Shown: positions 33,345 through 45,557, counted from the first letter of the stretch. The stretch is DNA of 64,000 bases from Neodiprion pinetum (GCF_021155775.2 NC_060238.1:14784042-14848041), one strand, 5' to 3'. Made by a program: numbers and translations. The notes: a model not told the origin generated them from the letters alone.

Positions 33345-33745
33345 ACCTCCGTGAAGTTGGCCCCCCGAAGTTGTTATTTTTAAATCTAATTAATGCAATT
33401 CGTTTGAGAATTGTTTGAGAGGGTTTGAGAGTAAAGAAAAATCGTTTGAGAGTTAGTAGTTTTTCCGGAAAATTGATTTTAATTTTGGGTGTGAAGTTGG
33501 CCCCAATATTTTCTATCTCCTCAAAAAATGGACTTAGACGTTTAATTTGTTTTTTAATTGTTTGAGAATCGTTTGAGAGGATTTGAGAGTAGAAAAAAAC
33601 TGTTAGAGAGTTAATATTTTAATTGATTTTAAATAATTATTCAATGTGCTATTTCCCCTAGGATTAGAGCACTTCCGGTGTGCGCATTGTGTGTGCGCAC
33701 TGTATATGCGCAACATGTCTGCGCAGTGCGTCTGAAATCAACTGT
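33345..33745 (+). repeat. Left terminal inverted repeat of the 12.6-kb element
   Basis: About 400 bases matching the complement of 45558-45958 nearly throughout by eye. Contains two copies of GTGAAGTTGGCCCC (near 33352 and 33490), repeated GTTTGAGA motifs, and inner TGCGCA hexamers (33690-33725). Confidence 0.9.
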
Positions 33746-34118
33746 AGCGACCGAGATTGACGAAGAAATACGAGTTTCGAGGATGCGGATTATCGTAAAT
33801 CGAACGGGTACGAGATGGACATGGAGACGAAGCTGAGGAATTTTCTCTCAATGACACCAATGGTAAGAGAAGAATTGGATGAAACTATTGGAAAAAGACA
33901 CGAGCGTCGAAAACGGGAAACTTGACGAAATCTTTTTAACGCAGTGCAACAGAAAGTGAAATCTTTTATAGAACGCCAAAATTGATATTTACTTGCAGAT
34001 AAGGAATAATGCACTCATAATTGGAAGAAACGTAGAATGTCGATGGGCTTATAATATATGTCAGCGATGTTCCTGTTCGTCTATCCCAAGATTTCTGTGT
34101 TCTCAGATCTTGTAAATC

Positions 34119-35504
34119 TTGGACCGTGCTTGCAACGATCTTGCGAACGATCCATGTTACTCGGCTAGGCGTACCATCCCTTGCCGCATTTACAAGGTAA
34201 ATGAACTGTGTAGCTGTAGCTGTGTAGCTTTTGCGCAGCGAAAAAAATTGTGGGACAAATACAAGGCGAAATCTCGCAAACACAGACCCTCGATGGTCGT
34301 CTCGACGGACATCAGTTACGGGACGCACATTTGCATGAGAAACAGTCCAATGTACCAACCGGGAGCGATCGGTAATTCGCAATTTTCTAAAAAAAAAACC
34401 ATTTTCATCGTTTTTTCGACATTTTCTTTCAATTTTATCGCTGGCTCGATCGTTTTCAGGCTTCACCATCGCCAACGGCGTTCCCAAGGTCAGTCAGCTG
34501 CTCTTGGCCGCCTGGAACCTCGATTCAACTTACCGTTTTAAAATTTTGCCCGCTGGGTCTCTCCACACCGGAGAATCTGTCGATAAATGCGAATCCAATG
34601 GAAACGCCAGTGCCAGCGGCAGCAGCAAATCGAACCACAAGGAAGCCGCAGATCATTTGAACATGCTGCCGCCTCCTTCGCCGGCCTCGAGCACGTGCAG
34701 CGATACCGGAAGCATCACCACGAGTCACAGTCAGTTTTATCAATTTTTTATTTCTTTTTCCGTCAAATCCTTCGAGTACACACTGGGTCATTTTGACCCG
34801 TTAAATTTTTTCTCTTCTGTTTCGTGAAAAAATGCATTCAGGCTCGCATAAATTCGCAACTAGAAAAAAGAACGAGGAATTCATGTTTTCCGGAATTGAA
34901 TGATTTGAAAAACGTCTCTGGTCAGATTGATCCACTGTGGACTTCAGGAGGTTTTTTTCTTTTTCTTAAGCCCTTCGAGGACACGTTGGGTCATTTTGAC
35001 CCGAAGAATTTTTTCTCACCGGTCATTTGCATTGAATTTTGTTTTTCTTGAAAAATACATTCAGGCCTATAAATTCGCTGAAAAAAAAAAATGAAAAGTT
35101 CATATTTTCCGGAATTGAACGGTTTGAAAAAAGTCTCGGGTCAGGTTGACCCGATGTGGACACGTAGGATGTTTGCGCGAAATGTTTGCATGTTTTGCGT
35201 GAAAAAAATATATTCAGACCCATAAATTCGCAGCAAAAAAAAAACGATTCACGTTTTCCGGATAAAAAAATCTTATTTTTCGGAATTCAACGATTTGAAA
35301 TCCCCCTCGGGTCAGATTGACCCAAAGTGGACTGTTTGCTCCTCGCGAATTTATGGAGTTTGAAGAAAATTCAAATTTTGGGGTTGATTGAATTTTCCAG
35401 AACGCGAGAAACGTATGACCCCGAGGAGCGACGGAGAGACGGGTTCGATGACACCACACCGGCAACGCCAGTGGCCACAACACCTCATCAGACGTCGATA
35501 TTGA
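34119..35504 (+). pseudogene. Captured cellular gene fragment, unidentified, three exons
   Basis: Exon borders are canonical: first exon to 34371 (KLWDKYKAKSRKHRPSMV, THICMRNSPMYQPGAIG), GT...AG, second 34460-34729 (FTIANGVPKVSQLLLAAWNL; Ser/Asn-rich tail NGNASASGSSKSN), then a ~670-base intron and a last exon from 35401 ending TGA at 35502-35504 (KRMTPRSDGETGSMTPHR). Codon use and splice signals look cellular, not transposon-like. I do not recognise the gene. The first exon has a stop just upstream of 34119, so it begins within the gene. The intron holds repeats with GGTCANNNTGACC palindromes. Confidence 0.5.
34766..35335. repeat. Degenerate tandem units carrying GGGTCANNNTGACCC palindromes
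   Basis: Perfect inverted repeats at 34785-34799 (spacer TTT), 34988-35002 (TTT), 35138-35152 (GGT) and 35309-35323 (GAT); a fifth at about 34920 is imperfect. Surrounding sequence (TTCCGGAATTGAA, CATTCAGGCC, AAATTCGC) also recurs at ~150-200-base spacing, so these are diverged tandem copies inside an intron of the captured fragment. Confidence 0.8.
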
Positions 35505-36952
35505 CGCTGAGCGGAGTTACACCAACGAGACATTTGGTGTTTTGACATATTTTGATGAAAAAAAAATCGAAATATAGAAAGTCACTCTTTTCAACTCCAA
35601 TTTAAACAAGGTTGATGACCCACCTAGCTCGAATACTTAGAATGAATTTCTACTTCAGAAGGAAGCATAAAGATACGACAATAAACAATGTTAATAGCCA
35701 CTTATTATTAAATAATCGAGCTTCTGTACACACTTCATTTTCTTTCCTTTCTCTTATTGCACTCTCGCTTTACTCATTTCTTCTTTTTGTTTCCGTTACG
35801 AGACGATGAAAGAATCGACAAATTCTTCATGACACTCATCCTTTTTTTTTGCCTTTTCCAGTTTTCGGAGAGCTTGCATCGCATTCCCTGCTTGTCGCTG
35901 CTATTTTTACGGATGTCCGCATCGACGAACAGATGAATTCCCGGTCGACTAATACGGGTCATCGATCCATTACAGCCCTTTGTGAAACAGCGGAGTTTTG
36001 TAAGACGCGCCCAAAAGTTGAGCGCAGCTTCCAGGGCGCCAAATCTGGATTTCGCCACTGTTTCGTGATTTGGTGACAGAAGGGCCGATGAATATTCTCG
36101 TCTGCACAGCTGCAAGCATTCTTCGGTTATGTGGACACTTGGTGCCGTTTTCATTGCTTTATCGACGAAATTGTATACGCTGTCGTATGCGCTTAAAGTA
36201 TAGGACAGAACTTTATTCGCTGTTTTTACGTTCGGTTCCGGGACATACAAATTTAAAAGAACGCGTGCTCGATCGTTGTACGTTTTACTGGTGACTCCCG
36301 TATTTAACGTGTTCACAACAAACTGGAGCGTCGGGTTCTTGCATTTTTTGATTGCTGAATCGTAAGCCGTGTGGTCAATAGCTCTAGATATCAGCACTTG
36401 TGCCACAGAGTTGAAAGGGCACGTCGACTGTACGAAATACGTTTTGCTGTTCAGTTTAACCGGCTTCGATAATTTCGAACCATTTTCCAGAAAACATGGT
36501 TTCCTTTTTCTCTGACTTGCAGCTGGTTTTTTATCAATTTGGCTGTTTATGTACCTTATTTCTGGTAATGCTCCGAAATATGTACTTTTTTTCGACGTCT
36601 CTTCTGTCTTCACTTCATTTTGTGGTTCGTGTGCTTCGTTTTCAGGAATGTCCTTACTTCGGCTATACGAATGATCCCATGCATCAGCGACTTCTACAAC
36701 ATCTTCTTCGTCTGCACTTTCAACAACAGCACCAATGGCCAATTCGGTCTTCGGCACTTGGCCTCCCCAATTCTCCACAGACCACTGGTCAGGGTCATGC
36801 TGTGGAATCTGCGGAGTTTCGGAATCAAACTCGCAGTAAGAAGAGACATTGAGATCACCCGGTTCGAACCCTGCTTCTGCATTGCATTGTCTTGTAGTCT
36901 TGGCCACGAAGAGAAGACTACCACATTCTATGTCTCGTAAGTGAGTAACCAC

Positions 36953-38338
36953 AAATCGTCGTCCCTTCGTAGACCTTTTTTTAAAACATTAGTTTGGAGG
37001 TCATTGAAGTAAGATTCAATGGGCGCGGATGAGGCATTATTATTCATTTTTGGCGTCGCGCCACAGTGGTCCAAAAGCCCGAATTCCTGGTCAAAACTAA
37101 TAACTCAAATATTTCTCAGTGAAAATTGCTAGTATTACTATACCTATAGTTTTTTGGCTTGCTGGTTTCGAAAATGAATGCAAAAATGCGAAATTCAAAA
37201 TGGCGGCCCCGAAATGGCAGATATTTTTTACAAAAAATTGTACGATTTTTTAGAAATTCATAGTGCGAATGTTTTTTGGGTCGCTGATTCCGAAAAAAAA
37301 AATAAAAATGCAAAATTCAAAATGGCGGACGTTAAATGGCGGATGTTTTTCGCGAAAAATGATACCAATTCGCTGAAATTCATACTAGTAATGTTTTTGG
37401 GGTCGCCGATTCCGAAAACGAATGTAAAAATGCGAAATTAAAAATGGTGGACCGAAAATGGCGGGAATATTTCCTGAAAAATGGTACAACTTTGTTAAAA
37501 GTGATATTTTGTAAATTAATTTCTTTAATTCGTATAGATTTTTTTCTTATAAAACAAAATAACATAATTTTTAAAGACACATACTAATCACTATCTGAAT
37601 TCTCATCATCGACGTCGTTTCGATGAATGACGTTGTCTGCGTCGCCCCGCTACACTAATCCCACGAGGCGGGCCACGAGGCTCCCACCGAGTCGACAAAA
37701 CACTGCTTCAAAGACTGCGTATTTTTGACCAATGGAGCAAAAACGAGCAGGCGATGCCAACGGTTTCACATTCTCTATACTTTTTCACACTAGGAATCGT
37801 TGAGATCTCCGCAGGATCTCCGGGGATCATAACTAATTCTCTACAGATAGTAATGCAATTCAATGAAATAGGTTATTTTGCAGCACTCGTATTGCATCAT
37901 TAATATCATCGCCATAAATTCCGAAACTTGGTTCATTCACAAAATTTATGTAATTCACTTACCTTGAGGAATAATATCCATTTTGGTTGACTCGATTTTG
38001 ATGAAAAGTGAAAAAACTACAGCCTTTTTTTTCGCGCGCTCGAAAGCGTGCACACACCACAGTCCCGCGCGAGTCTCGACAATGGTCACTTTCGAGGGCT
38101 TACCACAGGCCATGGAATGAATATGAACATCTGCCCTTTTGGATTTCAAAGCTCTAATGCTATCTATTGACAAATATGTGAAGCTTTATCTCGGATGATA
38201 ACTTTCGGTTTTGGGAGTTTTGGCCAAGAATTCGGGCTTTCGGACCACTGTGGCGTCGTGCAATTAGTCCAAAGTGGAAATTCCACGGCAAGTGGCTTCA
38301 TCGACGCAATGAACCCTGGTACATAAAATGCATTCATT
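36953..38338. other. Gap within the MULE transposase region
   Basis: Besides the 121-bp array it has a minus-strand open stretch at 37955-38173 (MSIDSIRALKSKRADVHIHS) of unknown meaning and a CG-rich patch near 37600-37700. No domain recognised. Confidence 0.4.
37151..37505. repeat. ~121-bp tandem repeat, three units, with AAAATGGCGG motifs
   Basis: Units start near 37151, 37272 and 37394. Each contains TTTTTGGGTCGCTGATTCCG-like start, GCGAAATTCAAAATGGCGG, and a second ATGGC(G/A)G. AANATGGCGGC is the known YY1/Pho core. Confidence 0.85.
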
Positions 38339-39860
38339 TCACGCCCTTCGTTTCCAGTTGTAGCACTTGTTTTTAAAATTTTGTCGACCCGTGATGGATT
38401 TTATTTCGCACCCATCACACTGACTTTTCTCATAATTTGAGAGATTATCAACTGGACGGAGATGTTTATTTTCTTCGATGTCGGTTCCAAATTTTCTTAG
38501 GGCAATGCCTGTTTTTGCCATTATATCTCCAGATGATTTCTAATTGCGAGGACACTTTCAACCTTTTCAGCAGCCTCGTCGTCCTTGATTGGAATCGCCA
38601 TTGTAGAGTCCAAATATTTTTGGCTTGCGACAACGAATGTTCGCGTCAATAACATTTCGAAATGGTTGATGTCCGAAGATTGAATCATTAACGTAACGGA
38701 TCGGAGGAAGAATTGCTTCACTTCGATGTGCATAACGACTTTCCAACATTTCCACCTTGACTCAGCATGAATTATGTGCGCAACGTCAACCCGTAGGTGA
38801 GTATCTACCTTTATCGGTTTCCTTGCCACCAGAAGTTCAAAACAGTTCTGAATGTATTTCTTCAATGTTGTGTCGTTAAATTCCTTGCACATTCCATACA
38901 GGAGTGCTTTGGAATGATCGCATATCGCAAGCTTCGGTTTGGGCGCACCGGCTCGCACAAATAGATGGATCGAATTCATGATGGAGTGCGCGTCGTGTCT
39001 CTCCGAGAGCATCTGGTGGATCGGAATAGTCAATTTATCGAAATTAATAACCATAGTGTACAGGAAAATTGGACCACATCTTGATTTGTCGTTTCGATCG
39101 ATTTTTCTAACTAAGCTCCCTGTCGCATCAATCATTACCGTACTGATTGTGCTGTTTCTGCAGTATTCTTTGTACGCGTGAAACTGTGATGGACTGCGAT
39201 AGACAACAACAAAAGGGGTTGATGCGATGTACTCAATTTTGCCAAGAAATTCTGGTTGTTGCGATATAGCTTCTAGCGAAGCATTCAAGTTTGTCTTGTT
39301 CAGTGGGTCGAGCCCCAAATTCTTATCAATTCACTGTTTTTTTGCTTGCCGCAGAACAGGTGCATCTGCAAGAAATGGTGGCTTCGCATCCCCCAGAACC
39401 ATTTCTTCCCGTGCCGTGCGTTTTCGGAAATTGGATGCACCTTCATGTACTAAATTTTTCAGGACCTCCTCTCTGTATTTTCCAATTAGAGGACGTTTCA
39501 CCACTTCGTGCGTGATATTCCGAGTATCCCGCGTTAATACGTTCATTATAACACCGTCATTATTGGTTGGTTCTTTTTCGATAGTCACTTTTAGTTTATT
39601 TTGACACGAATTTCCTTTACATTGACCCTGAATTGTGACATAATTACCGATACAGGTTGGAGCTTTTGCAATTTTGGCACGCTTGAAAACGTATGCACAT
39701 GGAATTTTCGTCTGACGTGAGATGGCAATCGGTACGATATTATTCCAGACTCCTTTCTGTAGCGTCGGTCGGCATCCGGAGGACAGACCTGCAAGTGCAA
39801 GTAATATTGAAGAATAGGAATCACAAAATATTTTGCCTTATTATTTTGGCCGAATTTCAA

Positions 39861-40530
39861 GGTGGCCCTTGTAGTTATATTTCACTGACTGATTCAAGAA
39901 ATTCATTTTTTTTTTTAAGATTTGCTTTAGAGAGAGAGCGCTTACAACAGTAGTACAATTGGATAACATTTCGAATTTCAACTATTGGATAAAAACCGTG
40001 AACACGCTTTCTACGGAATCATAATAATTTTACTTTTTTTACAGGACTGCCAATTTCTCGTTGCTAAACAGCCTGGTTTGACAAAATTCAGTTAATAAAC
40101 AACCTATTCCTATATTTTTAGTTTTTTTGTTCATTTTTGTACCAATATATTTCGTACAAACCATACTGCTCAGTCCGCCCTATTCATTATACTCCGTACA
40201 TTGAATGGTTTGAAAATAAAAATAAACAATTTTTTCAATTCTAACTAAAGGAAAATAAAAAATTGAACTAAATTTGAAATTATAGATATTTTTAATGAGC
40301 TAAAAAAAATATTAAAATATCAAAAAAATACTATTTTTTTAAAGAATTTGAATTTCACTTCCCAAAAAAAGAAACATGCTTCAAAATATGAAAATATGTT
40401 GTAAAATTAAATGCCTTATTCGCTTAATTAAAAGAAAAAGTATCGGAGACGTACTCCTGGGTTTGATAGCATCCCATTCTTGGCTTGTGAGCTTGACCGT
40501 GAAGAATTCTTGACCATCTTCCGGTTCATT
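39861..40530. other. AT-rich gap between N-terminal and central transposase parts
   Basis: Homopolymer-rich, no ORF; likely intron or insertion. Confidence 0.4.
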
Positions 40531-40860
40531 TTAATGATTTGCTGCGTAAAACTCGTCGGAACTTTCGAACGTTGTCGATTCATTTGACGAATACGAATTG
40601 CTCGAATTCGTGTCGGTTTTGTCCTTCGACGATGGAATAATTATCCCCTTTTCCTTTCGTGCAAGGGAGAGAATATTTCGGCGATCCTGGACCACGTTGT
40701 TATAAATATTGTGAACACTCCACTTCTTATTTAAATCTTCGGAGATTTCTCCCCATATTTCATCTGAATAATTCGGCAATTCCGATGTTGCGAAGCGCGT
40801 AATGAATTTCTCCAAGCTCCGCACAGCTTCTTCCACTGTCACAGCAGCTTTCCGTGGCAT

Positions 40861-41752
40861 ATTGCGAATCAAGTGGTCTTATACGCGAGTATGAAATCAA
40901 AAATAAATCCATCAGAAAATTAAAAAAAAATTATGAACACTCAGGAAGAACAACACAAAACTTGGGATAAACAACACAAAAAAAAAACGCGAACGAAAAG
41001 AACGTGAAAAAAGTTATTAGTAATTAAAAAATCGATCATAAAAGGAATGAAATTTATCACAGTGTCGCGTTGGAAACAAGACTGAGCTCGCTTCTTCTAA
41101 GCGATGAAAATTGTATGGCGCACCATACAATGTAACAGCAGACCAAAACAATGTTTACAAATTTCCATCAAATTGAATGTAGAATTAAATTAAATCTCGC
41201 TTTTTGCGAACATATATAACTTGGATAACGGTTAACGGTAACGGATAAAGATAACTTGGGAAAACGGTTGGGATACTACAATACCGCACTTATTGAATTG
41301 AAAAGGTACATCGAATCTTGCATTTCTGTCGTTCTTTTATTAAATTAGAATTTCGAAATTATTCTTCAATACTTTTCTTAGAACTATCGCTTTTAAATTT
41401 TTCTACACTTTGGTAAAATGTTGTTGGTAAAAAACATTGGTCTTGCCGATATCGAGTTGGTGATGGTGTCGCAAAGTGCAGGGTGATGGATCAGACGTGA
41501 CAATTTGTCCCTCTCGCTCCGTGTTACTTTTTCTTTTTCCAACTTTTGGCTATTTTTCAAAAACAGCGTCACGCTGCAATGCCATTTCCCTTTTTTCCAT
41601 TTTTTCTTTAAAGTTACTAGAAATTCTGTTTTTTTTTTTTCATTCACTGAACATTTTGAATTTCTTGGGATGAATCATTGAAAATTGAGAAAACTGGAAC
41701 AAGGTCAGTCGATTCATTCTTCGTAAAAATGAGGAAGGTTTTTTTTTCTCAG
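40861..41752. other. Spacer between MULE transposase and captured MIPEP exons
   Basis: AT-rich. One short hairpin (ATTGTATGG...CCATACAAT near 41110-41132). The last 100-150 bases before 41753 look like an intron of the captured gene (polypyrimidine tract, CAG). Confidence 0.4.
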
Positions 41753-42607
41753 GTCGTTCGAATGTTCGCCAAACATTTTGAAACGGGCGAGCCAATGCCT
41801 GAAAACATGTTGCAAAAATTGTGCGCATCCAAGAACATGTTTCCAGCTTCGGAACTTCAGCTTCAAGTTTTTTACGGTATGCTGGACCAAGTTTATCACT
41901 CGAAAGAATTGAAAGGTTTGAGCACAGAAATCTATAAGGAAATCCGATCCAAGTTTTATGAACTTCTTTACGTGGAAAACACGGTAAAAACGCATTATTT
42001 TTTTTTAATAGTGAGAAAATAAAAATATGAACCAACTTCAGAGTCGATAAAAATCACCGGAATCAAAATAATTCGAGTCAATCGAGATCGAGAAAATTTT
42101 TAACTCGATCGAATTTTTGCAATTTTTCAAAAAAAAAAAGTTTAGTCGAACGCATCCAACAAAATATCCATTTTTTCAAAAAAAAAACATTTCTTTTTAT
42201 TGTATGCGAAGTTTACCGAACGCCATAAAAATGAAAAATTTCCATAATAATTCAAGAAAATGGCGTAAAAAAAAATGGGAAAAAAACATGAAATTTCTGT
42301 TTCTCACTAGGCATGGCAATTGAGATTTACCCACATTGTTGGATACGGAGCAAAATATTACGCGCATTTGATATCACGAGCGGTTGCTTCTTGGATTTGT
42401 CAAACGTATTTCCAAGCGGATCCATTGAGCAGAAGTTGCGGTGAGTGTTACCGTCGCGAGTGTCTTGCTCACGGTGGTGGAAAACCGCCATCGCAATTGG
42501 TCTCAGATTTCCTCAGCAAAGAAGCGAGTGCGACGAATTTTGCAAAGTCTCTCGTTACGGAAATTGATAAAGAAATTGACTGCGTAATGAAAAATAATAA
42601 ATATTAA
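41753..42607 (+). pseudogene. MIPEP: Captured last two exons of mitochondrial intermediate peptidase
   Basis: Exon 1 41753-41983 (MLQKLCASKNMFPASELQLQ, VFYGMLDQVYHSKELKG, KFYELLYVENT) and exon 2 42311-42607 (HIVGYGAKYYAHLISRAVAS, DPLSRSCGECYRRECLAHGG, stop TAA). Borders are TTTTTCTCAG/GTC and ACG/GTAAAA, CACTAG/GCA; phase 0. The HIVGYGAKYY motif and following lines match the C-terminus of M3-family MIPEP, a matrix protease that removes octapeptides from imported proteins. The HEXXH catalytic exon is absent, so the fragment cannot be an enzyme. Frames are undamaged. It lies tail to tail with the CUL4 fragment. Confidence 0.88.
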
Positions 42608-43919
42608 CGATGTACAAAAGCTGTAAATTCAATGAAGAAATTTTCTGAATTTCGCATCATCTTCGTTGTTCTTTTTCTTTTTCTGTTGTCATTTATTACA
42701 AGTACGGAACCTTGCCCTATTTACAATGTTGAGAAAAATCTACGAAATATTACAGAAAAATACGTTTTCGTAGTCGAGCGCATTTTTGTTTATTTTATTC
42801 ATTTTTTATTTAATCATTTATCATTATTTTTACGAAATGGTCGAATTCAGCACGGATAATATTCGTTGAGAACTGGCCATCGTTGCTTCGTGTAATCTTC
42901 GCAGTTATTGGCCAAGGGAATTCAGTGACAGCCAATTATTTGACACATTTTTTATCTTGTTCCTTTTTTCTTGGATATTCTCTCGCTAGATTGAAAATTA
43001 ATCGACAACGATAAGCCTCCAGTTTTGAGATGCAAGCACAGAATTTTTTTTTCTTTTTACAATCTTTTTTTTCTCTGTGTTTTCGACCTTTCAGGCTCTT
43101 TGCTGTTTGAAAAAAATTTTCGAATCCTTCGTCACTGATATTTCACGAAGCTCGAAACTTCGTTGACTTGTTATTATTCGAAATGAGAATGAAAAAAAGA
43201 TAAACAAAAAGACGTGTCACAATTAGCGCACTTGAACTCGCTCCAAAGTCTTTTATTTTTAATCCCTTTGACAATTCGAATCTCTTTTGCTACGAACAGC
43301 TAAAAGCAAATGTTTGTTTTTTGCACGAGCTGTAGAAAAGTGGCATTAAAAAATTCTTCACGTATGAATCTCAACAGCACGTAATTATTGTTTTATTTTG
43401 AAATCTGTTGATTTTCTCGAGGAGAATGTCTTGAGAACAATCCTCTTAATAATAATACAGAAGGGCAAACATATCAGCTGCATAAGTAAAAGAAAAAAAA
43501 GTAAATGGCTTTTCACTGAGCGCACTGATCGTTCGCGAATTCGATGACCGATTTCATCATTCAATTTAACTCGCTCGTCGTTTTTCAGTCAATGTACTAA
43601 AATCCTTTCGGAATTGTTTTTTTTTTTTCATTCCTCTTAACGTTCACTCGAGTTCCTCCGTAGCAGGAAAAACAAATGATAATCGTGCATTCTAATCGCT
43701 TCTAAACAATTGACGGATCTCAAATTCACCAAAAATCGAAGAAAATATCACTCGAAAGTCTCTCGTTCCTCGTTTTTTTCTTCTGATCCAATCGAGCCGG
43801 AAATCACTCTGAAAAGACGTTTTCGGACCGAAAACTTTTCGCTTCTCCTTTCACGTTGTTCTTTCTCCAACAAAAATCGGATTTACCCGGTTCAACATAA
43901 CTTTGGCAATTGGTTGAGG
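42608..43919. other. Region between captured MIPEP and CUL4 3' ends
   Basis: No gene recognised. Probably 3' UTRs and intergenic DNA taken along with the two genes. An open stretch at 43710-43985 (+) is antisense to the CUL4 exon in part and is not supported as a gene. Confidence 0.5.
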
Positions 43920-44514
43920 CTACGCAACGTAATTGTACTGATTAGCGTTATCCTTATCACGCTTCATGTAGTCTCTGTCTATTAACGACGCGATTCGCTT
44001 CTTAAGGTCGGCAGGCTGCGTAATGAAGTTAATAAAAAAAAAAGTAAACACTAGAGTATTTCGTACGTCCAAGGATTTTCAAGAACTTTCAGAATTCACG
44101 AACTCTCGTAAATTACAAAACAAAAAAAAAAACGATGCATACAATTCATAAGTCGCGAGAAACTTCGTTTCGAAATTGAGCAATTTGTCGAGATTTTTTT
44201 GATTCATCAAAAAAGTTGTTGAGCATTTTTTTTTGGCAATTTGCAAAACCATGAAGCGGATATGCAAAAATAGGGAGAAAAAAATTCATTGACAGAATGA
44301 AAATAACGATAATTTGGAGAAAGAAAAAAGTTGATGTGAAAATTTTTACCTTGACGGGAAATTTGAGTTGATTGTAGAGCTCGCTCATTAAAAGATTATG
44401 CGTCACAGTTTTTCTCATTTTTATGATTCTCACTATGGCTGCGTCTATCTGATATTGTCGATCCTGATAGACGCTTTCTTCCGATCCCCATCCTGCGATT
44501 GCTCGTGCTCTTGG
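43920..44514 (-). pseudogene. CUL4: Captured last two exons of cullin-4
   Basis: Exon 1 44350-44514 encodes ESVYQDRQYQIDAAIVRI and HNLLMSELYNQLKFPVK; exon 2 43920-44015 encodes PADLKKRIASLIDRDYMKRD and ends NQYNYVA with TAG. Borders are GTGCAG/, AAG/GTAAAA and TACGCAG/CCT; phase 0. This is the winged-helix/neddylation end of the CRL4 ubiquitin-ligase scaffold. Cul4 ends characteristically in YNYVA. The first ~12 codons of exon 1 do not match what I expect, and IASLI/MKRD differ slightly from usual (IESLI/MERD), which fits relaxed selection. No upstream cullin exon is recognisable. Confidence 0.88.
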
Positions 44515-45557
44515 CTGCACGAGAAGAAAAGAATGGGAAAAAAATTGATCAGAGCGCTTTCAAAATTACTTTGGATTTTTTTGTAGCTGCTTTGTCAGCC
44601 TGTTTGTTGTTCCTAACAGGCTTAGACATTGTACCGTCTCTGTTAATATTTCTCGAACTTGTGCGTCTCGAGCTCTCAACGATTTTAATGACCACGATCT
44701 CGTTGTCGATCAGTCTCTTGGCGGCATTGAAAAAATTGTCCCTTGCGCCAGAATTCGTCTGATAGCAGAAATGAAAAATGACGTCAATGATATTCAAACA
44801 AACTTTCGAATTTTCGAGTGCTCAGAAAAGAAAAAACGATAAATGCACGCGTTTGTAAGACGGTGATAATTTAAACTCTGAATCAATAGAGATAAGCTCG
44901 GAGAAATTGATTTTCAGTATTTACAACGAAAACAACATTAATACGCCCACTTAGTGCTGATGGACGTAATTTTTTAGCGTGGGCGATATTCGAGTAGAGA
45001 CCAGCAGTCCTTGTATAGACATGCTTGTACTATAAAACTCTCTCTCCGCCTTTTATCCCTTCTGTTACTGCACTTTTTCCTCATACACATTCATTGAGAG
45101 CTATATATATACCCGTAAAAAAATTAATATTTATATCTATGTTTAAACACGCAGATTACGTGTCTCTATAAGCACGGTTGAATTCCTCAACCTACTGAAC
45201 GAACCGTAACAATGACACTGGACCATGACTAAGAATTTCACAACAAAGCTATAAAATAAACGTCATTTTTTTTTAGTTCTCACCATATCACGTATCGTTT
45301 CCCTGTGTTTATAACCCCTGAATTCCCACAAGCTTCAATATTTGTTCACAACTCGACGATGTTTGGCAAGATCATTGAAAAAACGTCGGATAAATTTATT
45401 ATACGACTTTATTCCAGAATTTCTTTCGCTCTTTGAACATTATTGCTCTCGTTGGAATGTTGCTCAATTTTTTGAAGGATTAATTGATTTTGTTACTAGA
45501 GAACACACGATGAAACAGAAACGCCAGTTTCTTCGGCGCAGAACACTCACGACCAGC
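44515..45557. other. Spacer from CUL4 fragment to right terminal repeat
   Basis: 44549-44797 (-) is an open stretch rich in Lys/Arg (MSKPVRNNKQADKAATKKSK) with no identity I can support. The rest is AT-rich without features. Confidence 0.4.

Larger units (their letters stand above)
35774..40860 (-). pseudogene. MULE-type transposase of the 12.6-kb element, multi-part, damaged
   Basis: N-terminal DNA-binding part 40531-40860 (MPRKAAVTVEEAVRSLEKF, IWGEISEDLNKKWSVHNIY). Next 39331-39790 (NYVTIQGQCKGNSC zinc-type Cys pair, HEVVKRPLIGKYREEVL). Catalytic part 38521-39318 with VMIDATGSLVRKI and KLAICDHSKALLYGM (candidate Asp residues). C-terminal part 35774-36952 with a Cys-protease-like start (YFVQSTCPFNSVAQVL) that resembles the OTU/C48-type tails I recall in this group. 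A TGA near 39334 separates parts two and three; the links across 38339-36952 (containing a 121-bp tandem array) and 40530-39790 could be introns. Probably inactive, but the large ORFs are recent-looking. Confidence 0.6.

Noticed and set aside
33966..34487. 173-codon minus-strand ORF
   Set aside because: Opposite strand of the captured gene fragment; the plus strand has splice sites and phase-consistent exons.
43710..43985. 91-codon ORF with a hydrophobic end as a tail-anchored protein
   Set aside because: Its last third is the antisense of the CUL4 last exon; the hydrophobic tail is a by-product.
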